NCBI GenBank assembly: GCA_002376965.1
Contig: DFOV01000017.1
Span: 1-9,046, forward strand
Reading direction: 5' to 3'
Source of the DNA: Gammaproteobacteria bacterium UBA3532
GTDB taxonomy: Bacteria; Pseudomonadota; Gammaproteobacteria; Enterobacterales; UBA3532
Length of the DNA stretch: 9,046 nt
Of this stretch, positions 1 to 7,298 are shown one piece after another. Made by a program: the position numbers and the translations under genes. A model generated the notes under the pieces. It did no database searches, was not told the origin of the DNA, and saw nothing but the letters and a program-made list of their open reading frames with translations. The first letter of the stretch is position 1. Each line of letters starts with the position of its first letter.

Positions 1-1289
1 TCGAGATCTTGCTTGTTTATTAAGCGGCTAACGTTCATTCGCTTGATTCGGTGACTAAGCTGACGATAGCTCTGCATCAAAGCAGTTTGGATCGCCTTTT
101 TTTCCTTATCCACATCTAACACGCGCCAACCTCGACGGGAATCCATCTTTTTATAGTCACGTATATTCCAGTTCCATGCCTTTACTACCGGCTCAAAGAT
201 AGCTCGTCGCCACTGCTCATCAGCACTACCTGAACGAGACATTTTGAGGTTGGCTTTCAAATACAAACAACGACGAACAATTCCCAATCGATTATCATTC
301 ATCGGCTCTAGGTATGCCTCTACCCGACGGTACATCAGAATATAGGGGTCAACCTCGGCCATCGTCACCGCCGACTGATGGACTATAGACTTAAATTGCA
401 AACTCAATGGTATAACGTCAGGGTATTCACTGCCATACACCTCCATCAGCATCAACTTCATAACTGACTTGTACGGTGAATGAACCGCCTTATAGAGCTG
501 CCAGAAAGCAGCACCTAAAAACTCTTCCGCCGGAATGGTTGGGATGGGCCCGAAATCAACCCAATCCTCGTCCCGAATCAAATGATTCAATGTAAGCTCA
601 TCAAGAAAGGCTTGATAGTTCGCTTCATGCTCTTCAGGGACCAGCCACCATATTGGCGGTAAACCAGCGAGCAACAAACCTGTTCGATAAAACTCATCGA
701 GTAATAAAATGTGCTGAGCACTACCACTGCTTTCTTCATCCAGCTGACTTTGCTGTCCCTTCCGAAAACCTTCCGGCTGCATCAGAAAGAAATGGATTTC
801 CAAGCCAATCGCTTCAGCGGCCTTGCTAATGGCCTCGAGCTTAGTGTTCAGCTCAATCAAACGCTCATTATCCAGGTCATCTCGATAGCACACCCAAAAA
901 TCGATGTCACTTTTAGCGGTATACCCTACCGTGCCAGGGCTCCCCATTGCATACACTCCTAAAATTTCCCGACGCATATGGGCACCATGACCCGAAAAGC
1001 CTCGAACGAACTTCTTTACCGCTCGGTTAGCCGAGTCAGACGGGGTATAGTCGCAAATACCCGAGGGAGTGTTAGCCGACTGAAAGCCTGGTAGCAGAGG
1101 ATGGTTGGCATGAATGAGCAGGGGAATCAATTCGAAGAAGTCGAGCTGCTTTCCGCGCAAAGAATCAAAAGTCGCCTGCAAGCGCTGATGACTAAGTGAC
1201 AAAAAACGATTTTTAACCGTTCTTAACCACTTCGCATCATACTTGTCGGCTGACGACGACTTTTTATCGGACTTTTTTGAGAAAAACAT
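1..1289 (-). CDS. cyaA: Class I adenylate cyclase CyaA, N-terminal part (3' end off the window)
   Basis: Makes cAMP from ATP in the cytoplasm; cAMP then acts through CRP on carbon-source and other regulons. The frame is open from the ATG at 1287-1289 to the left edge, giving 429 residues, about half of the 848 residues of the E. coli enzyme and roughly its catalytic half. Visible family blocks are HPLLPGF (63-69), GICDYTP (77-83), the nucleotidyltransferase signature MGS...VGYTAKSDIDFWV (115-133) with metal-binding Asp128 and Asp130 (E. coli Asp114/Asp116), and QHILLLDEFYR (192-202). The N-terminus is about 18 residues longer than in E. coli and Lys/Ser-rich. The start is supported by AAGG just upstream, though at a short spacing of 3 nt, and by alignment with the E. 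coli N-terminus. The regulatory C-terminal half lies outside. No good CRP operator was seen in the 128 bp upstream. Confidence 0.96.
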   Translation of the reverse strand, partial: MFFSKKSDKKSSSADKYDAKWLRTVKNRFLSLSHQRLQATFDSLRGKQLDFFELIPLLIHANHPLLPGFQSANTPSGICDYTPSDSANRAVKKFVRGFSGHGAHMRREILGVYAMGSPGTVGYTAKSDIDFWVCYRDDLDNERLIELNTKLEAISKAAEAIGLEIHFFLMQPEGFRKGQQSQLDEESSGSAQHILLLDEFYRTGLLLAGLPPIWWLVPEEHEANYQAFLDELTLNHLIRDEDWVDFGPIPTIPAEEFLGAAFWQLYKAVHSPYKSVMKLMLMEVYGSEYPDVIPLSLQFKSIVHQSAVTMAEVDPYILMYRRVEAYLEPMNDNRLGIVRRCLYLKANLKMSRSGSADEQWRRAIFEPVVKAWNWNIRDYKKMDSRRGWRVLDVDKEKKAIQTALMQSYRQLSHRIKRMNVSRLINKQDL

Positions 1290-1373
1290 GGGCCTTATAG
1301 TGCTCAACTCACTGACAGAGTGCTTTTTTAAGCTTAGGACACTTTAAGGGGTTTGAAAAATAGATTTAGTATG

Positions 1374-1404
1374 AAAATCGACTGGAGCCAGAACAGCTCC
1401 AGCC
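1374..1404 (-). terminator. Candidate Rho-independent terminator after the amylase-like gene
   Basis: On the minus strand, 14 nt after the TAA of the amylase-like gene, CTGGAGC and GCTCCAG (1396-1402 and 1382-1388) form a perfect 7-bp stem around a 7-nt loop. A G-U and a G-C pair extend it to 9 bp on this strand only, which favours minus-strand action. The tail is weak: only four U, starting 2 nt after the stem (GATTTTC). It probably reduces rather than abolishes read-through into cyaA. Confidence 0.5.
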
Positions 1405-1417
1405 GTTGCTTTTGGAT

Positions 1418-3625
1418 TTAGAGTTTGCGGATGGTCAACAATGGCTCGAACGGATCTTCTGCATTTAATTCAAAAAGATAATCGCCATTTTCTTCCACAC
1501 GAATAAGGATGTTTGCCGGGTTTGACTCACGCAGTAACTTCGTCGTTTTTTCAATTCGAGCTCTCGGCCTTCTCCCAGCCCCAATGTTCACCACATCCCA
1601 TTTTGCCGTTGCTATTTTAAACTCATAACTTCCACGACGCAGATACACTTTCAACGCGTAGGTTTTATTCCCTTCATATTTGAATTGGCGAATAGCAGCC
1701 CAGGTACCAATGACATCTCCTCGCAAGTATATAGTTGCAGGATAAGGCTCACTATCATCTTCTGGCTCATCGGCCTCCTCTTCCCATACGTCTGCAGTTC
1801 TCTTCGGCTGGATTTTCTCCGCCTCTTTTCGTTGGCGCTCTAATTCACGTTGCTTACGCTCCAGCTCTTTGCGTTTAGCTTCTTCCGCGCGCCGCAACTC
1901 AACCAATTTGCGCTCTAGCGCTTCTTTTTCTTTGCGCGCTAGTTCAGCCGCTTCTCGTTCTTTGGCAATTCGTTCTTCTTCAAGACGCTTCTGACGCTCT
2001 AACTCCTCTTGCGCTCGACGAACTCTTTCTTCTTGCTCGGCAGCCAGTTCATCAGCAAACTCTTGCGCCTCCATATCGGCTGCTATACGAATAAAGCGCT
2101 GATCAATTTCATTAGCCACGATAGACTGGAGCTGCTCCACCTTGATGTCATATGGTGCCAAATCTTGCGCTTCAATATAAAAGATAGATTGCTGAACATT
2201 CCTTGAACCACCGCTATTAGAACTCGTCAGACTAACGCTTAATTGACCCAACTGTTTTGAATAGGGCCATATCAGGCGGTACGGTGGAGTAAAATCATGA
2301 TACTCATATCGGCTTAGGCTATCCGAGGAGTCGAGAGTAAAGACCATGTTAAACAACGGCGGCATACCATAGTCCACCTCTATATCTGATTTCGCTATCA
2401 GAGTGAACAGACTGTTACCCTTTTCAGTCTCTGAGGGCTTAACCATTGTAAAACCGGGTAGCTCGAATGGCGCCAGCCATTGGTCTCCCTGAAGTACAAT
2501 CATACTTAGAGGAGCCAGATTTAGTGATAACATCCCATCCTGGGTCAGATACTCATCCCCTGGAAAAGGATACAGACTATGATAGGACTGAGTGCGGGTA
2601 GGGATTTGAATCGCTTTTGGCTGCTCATTAAAGTTAAAAACAACTAGGTAATCCCGAGGCTTATTGGGATCTAGGCGAGAAAAGCCATAAACACGCTCAC
2701 CGATATGGCCATATCGGTTTATATGAATACCATCGCCAAATACAGGGTGTCGCTCATAAAGTTGGCTTAACCGTGCAATTGACTGAAATATCGGGTTTTT
2801 ATAGCTAAACTTTCGATTGCCAAAGTTCTCATCGCCAGCATATATAAGAGGGACGCCTCGGCCAAGAAAAGCTAAACCATAGAGTAATTGAAGTTTGGCA
2901 CTTTGTGTTTCAAGAGACTCGGCCAGCGAGCTGGTCAACAGCGAAGACAGGTCACTATCAAAATGTGGGGCAACTATCAGGTTTTGAGATTGATTGCCGT
3001 AATAATCATCTGCTTCATATAAAAAACTAAGCCGTAAGCTGTCTTCCTCACCAAATACAACTTTCTGGGAAACCACTTTAAAATTGCTGTCTATCCAATG
3101 ACGATTGAGCATTTGACAGCGGCGATAGATTTCATGGGAAAACTGGCATAGCTGGTCTTTCGTCAGCTGCGTTGAAACATCACCGATATTAACCGCAGAA
3201 GTCGCACCATTTGCCCCCTCAATGAGAACTGTTATCTGGCCTTCAAAGGCGGCCTGAACCAAACGAACAAACTCGGTATCTGTGCCATATTGAGGGTCAA
3301 CACTCGGAGAAAAGTTGATGTGGTAATCACGATGACCGGTTTCTTTAAAAATATTAGGCAACCATAGGGTGTTGATCCCCAAAGCTCGGATTTGTCCTAG
3401 CTGTTGCTCGAGCTGGTAAAGATGTGAACCCGATGTCGCATCATATGCGACTTTTCGCCACTTCTCAGGCGGGATATAGTAAATCACAGGGCTGTTAGTG
3501 TCTTCCGCTTCAGCTGACATCGCTAAAGTGCAGCCAAGAACCCCTAACCCCCATACAATGATCAACCCTAAACAGCGCAATATTGGCATACGAACAGTCC
3601 CAAAACCTCGCATAACAAATCCCAT
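1418..3625 (-). CDS. Exported amylase-like (GH13-related) protein with coiled coil and C-terminal starch-binding-like domain; probably not catalytic
   Basis: The N-terminus has a hydrophobic signal segment (about 14-31) followed by V-L-G-Cys32, a plausible though imperfect lipobox; signal peptidase I cleavage near AMSA38 is the alternative. Residues 46-270 resemble an alpha-amylase barrel: IRALGINTLWLP (79-90), DPQYGTDTEFVRLVQAA (110-126) and LGRGVPLIYAGDE (254-266). The middle of the barrel is missing or degenerate: no DxxxNH, no GxRxD and no clear catalytic Glu; PHFDS (220-224) stands where an HD motif would be. A C-terminal amylase beta-domain (about 300-380) and an Ig-like segment (about 385-487) follow. 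Next is a Glu/Arg/Lys-rich coiled coil (about 515-605), an acidic linker, and a beta-sandwich (about 628-731) with YLRGDVIGTW and GSYEFKIA typical of starch-binding domains. Likely a carbohydrate-binding envelope protein; this role is inferred. The start is uncertain: Met1 lacks a Shine-Dalgarno, while Met5 (3613) and Met13 (3589) each have GGGA upstream. Confidence 0.75.
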   Translation of the reverse strand: MGFVMRGFGTVRMPILRCLGLIIVWGLGVLGCTLAMSAEAEDTNSPVIYYIPPEKWRKVAYDATSGSHLYQLEQQLGQIRALGINTLWLPNIFKETGHRDYHINFSPSVDPQYGTDTEFVRLVQAAFEGQITVLIEGANGATSAVNIGDVSTQLTKDQLCQFSHEIYRRCQMLNRHWIDSNFKVVSQKVVFGEEDSLRLSFLYEADDYYGNQSQNLIVAPHFDSDLSSLLTSSLAESLETQSAKLQLLYGLAFLGRGVPLIYAGDENFGNRKFSYKNPIFQSIARLSQLYERHPVFGDGIHINRYGHIGERVYGFSRLDPNKPRDYLVVFNFNEQPKAIQIPTRTQSYHSLYPFPGDEYLTQDGMLSLNLAPLSMIVLQGDQWLAPFELPGFTMVKPSETEKGNSLFTLIAKSDIEVDYGMPPLFNMVFTLDSSDSLSRYEYHDFTPPYRLIWPYSKQLGQLSVSLTSSNSGGSRNVQQSIFYIEAQDLAPYDIKVEQLQSIVANEIDQRFIRIAADMEAQEFADELAAEQEERVRRAQEELERQKRLEEERIAKEREAAELARKEKEALERKLVELRRAEEAKRKELERKQRELERQRKEAEKIQPKRTADVWEEEADEPEDDSEPYPATIYLRGDVIGTWAAIRQFKYEGNKTYALKVYLRRGSYEFKIATAKWDVVNIGAGRRPRARIEKTTKLLRESNPANILIRVEENGDYLFELNAEDPFEPLLTIRKL

Positions 3626-3771
3626 AATTTTATTGATATTGATTGACCTAGGCGCTTTTTTTAGTCAAGTCAGCGAACAAGGCTATCCCCAAGGATACGT
3701 CGACTTATGAATTCTAGCACGTAAATTATGTGTTGGCTTGCCGAATTGAAAACCACGCCCTTTTTTGAACT

Positions 3772-3796
3772 AATTTAGTGATTTTTAGACTAAATT
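3772..3796. repeat. Perfect 8-bp inverted repeat in the divergent intergenic region
   Basis: AATTTAGT (3772-3779) and ACTAAATT (3789-3796) are exact inverted copies around a 9-nt AT-rich spacer. The arms are offset by 17 bp. It lies between the two divergent genes, upstream of the PhoB-box candidate, so it could be an operator for an unknown dimeric regulator. The AT-rich arms make chance more likely than for a GC-rich repeat. Confidence 0.4.
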
Positions 3797-3824
3797 TACC
3801 GAAACATTTTAATTCATCGTTAAA

Positions 3825-3842
3825 TTGTCATAATCTAGTCAT
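3825..3842 (+). promoter_or_regulatory. Candidate PhoB box in front of ppk1
   Basis: TTGTCAT (3825-3831), a 4-nt spacer AATC and TAGTCAT (3836-3842) form two direct half-sites with 11-bp periodicity. The known PhoB box is two CTGTCAT-like heptamers around a 4-bp AT-rich spacer; the matches are 6/7 and 5/7. The box ends 43 nt before the ppk1 ATG. An AT-rich stretch at 3852-3865 sits about 10 nt further on, where a PhoB-dependent promoter would have its -10, but no single hexamer there is strong. This suggests induction of ppk1 by phosphate limitation. Confidence 0.6.
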
Positions 3843-3885
3843 AGTATGTACTTTTTATTTTTTATCCCTGAATTACGGACGCGAA

Positions 3886-5994
3886 ATGAACGTTGAGCAG
3901 TATTTTGTCGAGAAAGAGCTAAGCTGGTTATCTTTTAATGAGCGGGTGTTACAAGAAGCAGGCGATCGTAGTGTCCCCATCGTTGAACGTATCCGCTTTC
4001 TGGGCATTTACTCAAATAATATGGACGAGTTCTTTCGTGTCCGCGTTGCCGACGTCAAACGCCGCGTTGTATATAACAAGAAGAATACCAATACTGACGA
4101 CAATCCCGAAAAATTATTAACCGATATTCAAAGCAAAGTCATGCGGCTACAACGCCGATTTCACAGTATCTACCGTGAAATACTGGTCGGATTGCGAAAA
4201 AAGCACATTTACCTGGTCAGTGAACAACAATTGGAGCCAGAAGGTTCAGCTTTTGTTGAATCATATTTTCGCTCTACCGTATTACCGATTTTGGCTCCAG
4301 TTCTGCTCCACGAAAACAAGTCGCTACCACTGTTAAAAGACCATGCCATCTACCTGGCGGTTAAATTGACAAAACAGCGAAAAGATCGGGTTAACTCTCA
4401 TTTTGCCTTAATCGAAGTCCCTTGCGAAGAATTACCGCGCTTTGTTCTGATTCCATCTGCAGACACCAAGCGCAAAACCTTAATCATCCTGGACAACGTT
4501 ATCCGCCATTGCCTGTCGGATGTTTTCAAGGGCATTATCAGTCACGATACTGTCGAAGCCTACACAGTTAAGTTGACTCGTGATGCGGAGCTGGAGCTGG
4601 GTGATGGTATCTCTCAAAGCTACCTTGATCAGATGAGCGCTGGCCTGCGCAATCGACACTTTGGTAAGCCTGTTCGTTTCGTTTACGACCAGGAAATGCC
4701 TGATGATATGCTCGACTTTTTTATGCGCAAACTGGAGCTGTCTAACTACGACAGTCTGATACCCGGTGAGCGTTATCATAACTTTAAAGATTTTATCGGA
4801 TTTCCCAATCTTGGACGGGCAACGCTTGAAAATAAGCCGTTGCCACCGATGCGTTCAAATCAGTTTGATAATTATCCAAGCATATTTAAGGCTATTCGAC
4901 ACAACGATATATTGCTCCACTACCCCTATCACCGATTTGACTACATGACTGACTTTTTATGGCAAGCCGCTATCGATCCTAAAGTCACGTCGATTATGTT
5001 GTCGATTTACCGTGTTGCCAGTAATTCAAAGATCGTTCATTCGCTGGTAAATGCCGCCCGAAACCATAAAAAGGTTACTGTAGTAGTAGAGTTACAAGCC
5101 CGTTTTGATGAAAAAGCCAATATAAAGTGGGCACGCAAACTCACCGATGAAGGGGTCAAAGTTGAATTTGGTGTTCCAGGCCTGAAAGTCCACTCAAAGC
5201 TGTGCCTGGTGAAATGTATTGAAAACAACCAGGAAGTTTCTTATGCCCATATTGGTACCGGCAACTTTCACGAAAAAACGGCTAAGATCTACACCGACTT
5301 CTCGCTATTTACCTACAACCAAGCCATTACCCAGGAAGTAGAGAAAGTCTTCGACTTTATCCATGCTAGTTACCAACGCTATGAATTTCGACATCTTGTC
5401 GTCTCACCGCTTGATTGCCGAGAGCGCATCAATGCCATGTTGATTCGCGAGATTGAAAATGCTAAGGCCGGTAAAGATGCCTGGTGTATATTTAAAGTCA
5501 ATAACTTGGTAGATAAAGCCTTAGCCGCCCTGATTTATCGAGCTAGCCAAGCAGGGGTAAAAGTTAACTTAATTGTTCGAGGCATGTGCTGTATTCAGCC
5601 GGGGATAAAAGGCCTAAGCGATAACATCAGAGCTATCAGCATAGTTGATCGCTTCCTAGAACATCCACGCATCATGGCCTTTTGTAATGATGGTGATGAG
5701 GAAGTCTATATATCTTCAGCAGATCTGATGACACGTAATATAGAACATCGCGTTGAAGTTGGCGTACCAATATATGACGAAACGCTGAAAAAGCGCGTTC
5801 TCGATATACTGCACCTACAACTGGCAGACAACACCAAAGCCCGTATCATCGATCCCGAGCAGAAAAATGACTATGTTAAAAAAGGACGCCGCCGCAAAAT
5901 CCGCTCTCAGTTTGCAATATACGACTATGTGCGTAACTGGGAAGAAGAAATTAAGCTAACACCCAGCCCTGCAGCTGAACTTAGCGACAACTAG
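3886..5994 (+). CDS. ppk1: Polyphosphate kinase 1
   Basis: Reversibly transfers the gamma-phosphate of ATP onto inorganic polyphosphate chains through a phosphohistidine intermediate; usually a membrane-associated tetramer. The 702-residue product compares with 688 in E. coli. The N-terminal domain begins with the typical ELSWLSFNERVL (11-22) and continues with FLGIYSNNMDEFFRVRV (38-54). The catalytic histidines are present: His436 in GLKVHSK and His455 in AHIGTGNF (E. coli His435 and His454), plus His593 in FLEHPRI (E. coli His592). The start is placed at the ATG of MNVEQYF, as in the family, with a weak GGA 6 nt upstream; the frame stays open to a GTG at 3778, but those 36 residues do not look like PPK1 and overlap the putative promoter. 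No ppx (exopolyphosphatase) gene follows, although this is a common partner elsewhere. A PhoB-box candidate lies just upstream. Confidence 0.97.
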   Translation: MNVEQYFVEKELSWLSFNERVLQEAGDRSVPIVERIRFLGIYSNNMDEFFRVRVADVKRRVVYNKKNTNTDDNPEKLLTDIQSKVMRLQRRFHSIYREILVGLRKKHIYLVSEQQLEPEGSAFVESYFRSTVLPILAPVLLHENKSLPLLKDHAIYLAVKLTKQRKDRVNSHFALIEVPCEELPRFVLIPSADTKRKTLIILDNVIRHCLSDVFKGIISHDTVEAYTVKLTRDAELELGDGISQSYLDQMSAGLRNRHFGKPVRFVYDQEMPDDMLDFFMRKLELSNYDSLIPGERYHNFKDFIGFPNLGRATLENKPLPPMRSNQFDNYPSIFKAIRHNDILLHYPYHRFDYMTDFLWQAAIDPKVTSIMLSIYRVASNSKIVHSLVNAARNHKKVTVVVELQARFDEKANIKWARKLTDEGVKVEFGVPGLKVHSKLCLVKCIENNQEVSYAHIGTGNFHEKTAKIYTDFSLFTYNQAITQEVEKVFDFIHASYQRYEFRHLVVSPLDCRERINAMLIREIENAKAGKDAWCIFKVNNLVDKALAALIYRASQAGVKVNLIVRGMCCIQPGIKGLSDNIRAISIVDRFLEHPRIMAFCNDGDEEVYISSADLMTRNIEHRVEVGVPIYDETLKKRVLDILHLQLADNTKARIIDPEQKNDYVKKGRRRKIRSQFAIYDYVRNWEEEIKLTPSPAAELSDN

Positions 5995-6041
5995 CAGGTC
6001 GTATACCTGTAGTAGAATCACCGCTTAATGAGGACTTAAGT

Positions 6042-6428
6042 ATGCGACTTCCTGTTTTATTTTTCGTTATCTCTACCCTGTTTTTCGGAGCTTCCGTCGC
6101 TATAGCTGACACAGAGCTTTGGAGTAAAGAGCAGCTGCTAAGCGAGAAAAACAGTGGCAACAAGATGCTCATTCTTGATGTGCGAAGTCCCGGAGAGTAT
6201 GAACGAGGCCATGTTCCTGGAGCAATTAACATTCCGCATAACCAGGTTGAGAACCGACTCCCAGAAATCATTGAATACAAAGACCAAACAGTCGTCGTTT
6301 ATTGCCGCAGTGGCCGGCGAGCAGGCATGGCGGAGTCGGTACTCGAAGCATCTGGTTTTACTCAACTGAAACATCTCGAAGGCGATTGGCTCGGATGGGA
6401 AGCGAGTAAACAACCCTCCGATCTTTAA
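6042..6428 (+). CDS. Small exported single-domain rhodanese (sulfurtransferase-like)
   Basis: A 128-residue protein with a hydrophobic signal peptide (residues 1-22, cleavage predicted after A-I-A22), so the mature part should be periplasmic. The rest is one rhodanese domain: LILDVRSPGEYERGHVPGA (43-61), then the active-site loop Cys88-R-S-G-R-R within VVVYCRSGRRAGMAE (84-98), and a C-terminal LEGDWLGWE. The catalytic Cys is present, so it can probably carry a persulfide; donor and acceptor cannot be deduced. PspE-like periplasmic rhodaneses are the nearest familiar type. AGGA at 6031-6034, 7 nt before the ATG, is a good ribosome binding site. The gene starts 47 bp after ppk1 with no clear terminator or promoter between, so it may be cotranscribed with ppk1. 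No functional tie to polyphosphate is evident from the sequence. Confidence 0.9.
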   Translation: MRLPVLFFVISTLFFGASVAIADTELWSKEQLLSEKNSGNKMLILDVRSPGEYERGHVPGAINIPHNQVENRLPEIIEYKDQTVVVYCRSGRRAGMAESVLEASGFTQLKHLEGDWLGWEASKQPSDL

Positions 6429-6476
6429 CACAGGCTTCATTCAGCGCCCCTTTATTGGTAACATAGCCGCCTGCCA

Positions 6477-6505
6477 GGCCACTGACTTGAGTGGCCATGA
6501 TTTTA
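6477..6505 (+). terminator. Hairpin between the rhodanese gene and cmoA, possible weak terminator
   Basis: GGCCACT (6477-6483) and AGTGGCC (6490-6496) form a perfect GC-rich 7-bp stem with a 6-nt loop. ATGATTTTATC follows, so the U-run is short and starts 4 nt after the stem. It lies 49 nt after the rhodanese stop and about 30 nt before the cmoA ATG. It may partly separate the ppk1-rhodanese transcript from cmoAB. Confidence 0.4.
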
Positions 6506-6525
6506 TCGCTTCGAGCCAGATTACC

Positions 6526-7290
6526 ATGCCGAAAAGCCATACCGATACGCTATTTGCTACGCCACTGGACAGCGCCCAAGACTTTTTATTTGATGAAAAA
6601 GTCGCCGCAGTTTTTCCGGATATGATTAAACGCTCTGTCCCCGGATATCCAACAATCATCAATATGATAGGCGCTATGGCGCACCGCTATGCTCAACCCG
6701 ATTCACACCTTTATGACCTGGGCTGTTCATTAGGTGCTGGCATCCTGGCAATGGCTCAGAATCTCAAGGCCCCCAATACCACCATCATCGGCGTTGATAA
6801 CTCCCAGGCGATGCTCGACAAATGCCAACACTATTTAGATATAAATAGTAAAAGCTTGGATAAGAATAATAAAAGCCTCGATACTAGCAATATCCAGCTA
6901 CGCTGCGAAGATATTGATAATACTGATTTATCTCAAGCATCTGTCGTCGTTCTTAATTTTACATTGCAATTTATACCGCGCGAAAAACGCCAAAGTATTG
7001 TTCAGCGTATTGCTGATGCCATGCTCCCTGGCGGAGTTCTCGTCTTATCTGAAAAAGTAACCTTTTCAGACAGCCATGTCGACGAGCTATTTGTCAGCCT
7101 GCACCACGAGTTCAAAAAAGCTAATGGTTACAGTGATCTGGAGATTAGCCAAAAGCGTTCTGCGCTAGAAAACGTGCTGCTCCCCGAAACTGTTGTCACC
7201 CACCAGGACAGACTTAAAACCGCAGGCTTTTCCACTGCCGATATATGGTTTCACTGCTTCAACTTTGCCTCTTTTCTGGCCATTAAGTAA
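6526..7290 (+). CDS. cmoA: Carboxy-S-adenosyl-L-methionine synthase CmoA
   Basis: Converts S-adenosylmethionine and prephenate to carboxy-S-adenosylmethionine, used by CmoB for 5-oxyacetyl/carboxymethoxyuridine at tRNA position 34. The 254 residues align along their whole length with E. coli CmoA (247). Ligand-contact residues of the family are kept: Tyr41, the SAM motif DLGCSLG (64-70), Asp91-Asn92, Asp129-Ile130, Asn144 in VLNFTLQF, and Arg211 in EISQKRS (E. coli Arg199). A loop at about 107-122 is roughly 10 residues longer than in E. coli and contains a 7-residue tandem repeat. The start is the ATG giving MPKSHTDTLF, which matches the E. coli start MSHRDTLF; an in-frame TTG at 6487 lies inside a hairpin and would add 13 residues without family counterpart. 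No clear Shine-Dalgarno precedes the ATG. cmoB follows 8 bp downstream. Confidence 0.97.
   Translation: MPKSHTDTLFATPLDSAQDFLFDEKVAAVFPDMIKRSVPGYPTIINMIGAMAHRYAQPDSHLYDLGCSLGAGILAMAQNLKAPNTTIIGVDNSQAMLDKCQHYLDINSKSLDKNNKSLDTSNIQLRCEDIDNTDLSQASVVVLNFTLQFIPREKRQSIVQRIADAMLPGGVLVLSEKVTFSDSHVDELFVSLHHEFKKANGYSDLEISQKRSALENVLLPETVVTHQDRLKTAGFSTADIWFHCFNFASFLAIK
6844..6885 (+). repeat. Two imperfect 21-bp tandem units inside cmoA
   Basis: Units 6844-6864 and 6865-6885 encode NSKSLDK and NNKSLDT, in frame. They fall in a surface-type loop between the SAM-binding DN (91-92) and DI (129-130) pairs, where E. coli CmoA is shorter. The units differ at several bases, mostly third codon positions and the ends, so if this is a duplication it is not very recent. 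Confidence 0.6.
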
Positions 7291-7298
7291 CACTACCT

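Noticed and set aside
711..962. Plus-strand frame of 83 codons inside cyaA
   Set aside because: It is antisense to strongly conserved cyaA coding sequence, with no ribosome binding site or recognisable product.
1290..1417. CRP operator or strong promoter in front of cyaA
   Set aside because: No TGTGA-N6-TCACA-like site or convincing -35/-10 pair was found by eye; the short CACT-N5-AGTG repeat there is too weak to call.
3643..3668. TTGAC/GTCAA inverted repeat upstream of the amylase-like gene
   Set aside because: Arms of 5 bp with a 16-nt spacer are expected by chance; the TTGACT it contains has no -10 at a suitable distance on the minus strand.
3778..3885. N-terminal extension of PPK1 from the GTG at 3778
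   Set aside because: The 36 extra residues have no counterpart in E. coli PPK1 and would overlap the PhoB-box candidate and AT-rich promoter region; the ATG at 3886 matches the usual start.
5995..6009. CAGGT/ACCTG hairpin after ppk1 as a terminator
   Set aside because: Only a 5-bp stem with no following T-run; too weak to call.
6487..6525. TTG start for cmoA at 6487
   Set aside because: It lies in the loop of a hairpin, has no ribosome binding site, and adds residues not seen in the family; the ATG at 6526 aligns with the E. coli start.
6138..6662. Minus-strand frames of 60-100 codons opposite the rhodanese and cmoA genes
   Set aside because: They are shadows of well-supported plus-strand genes and encode nothing recognisable.
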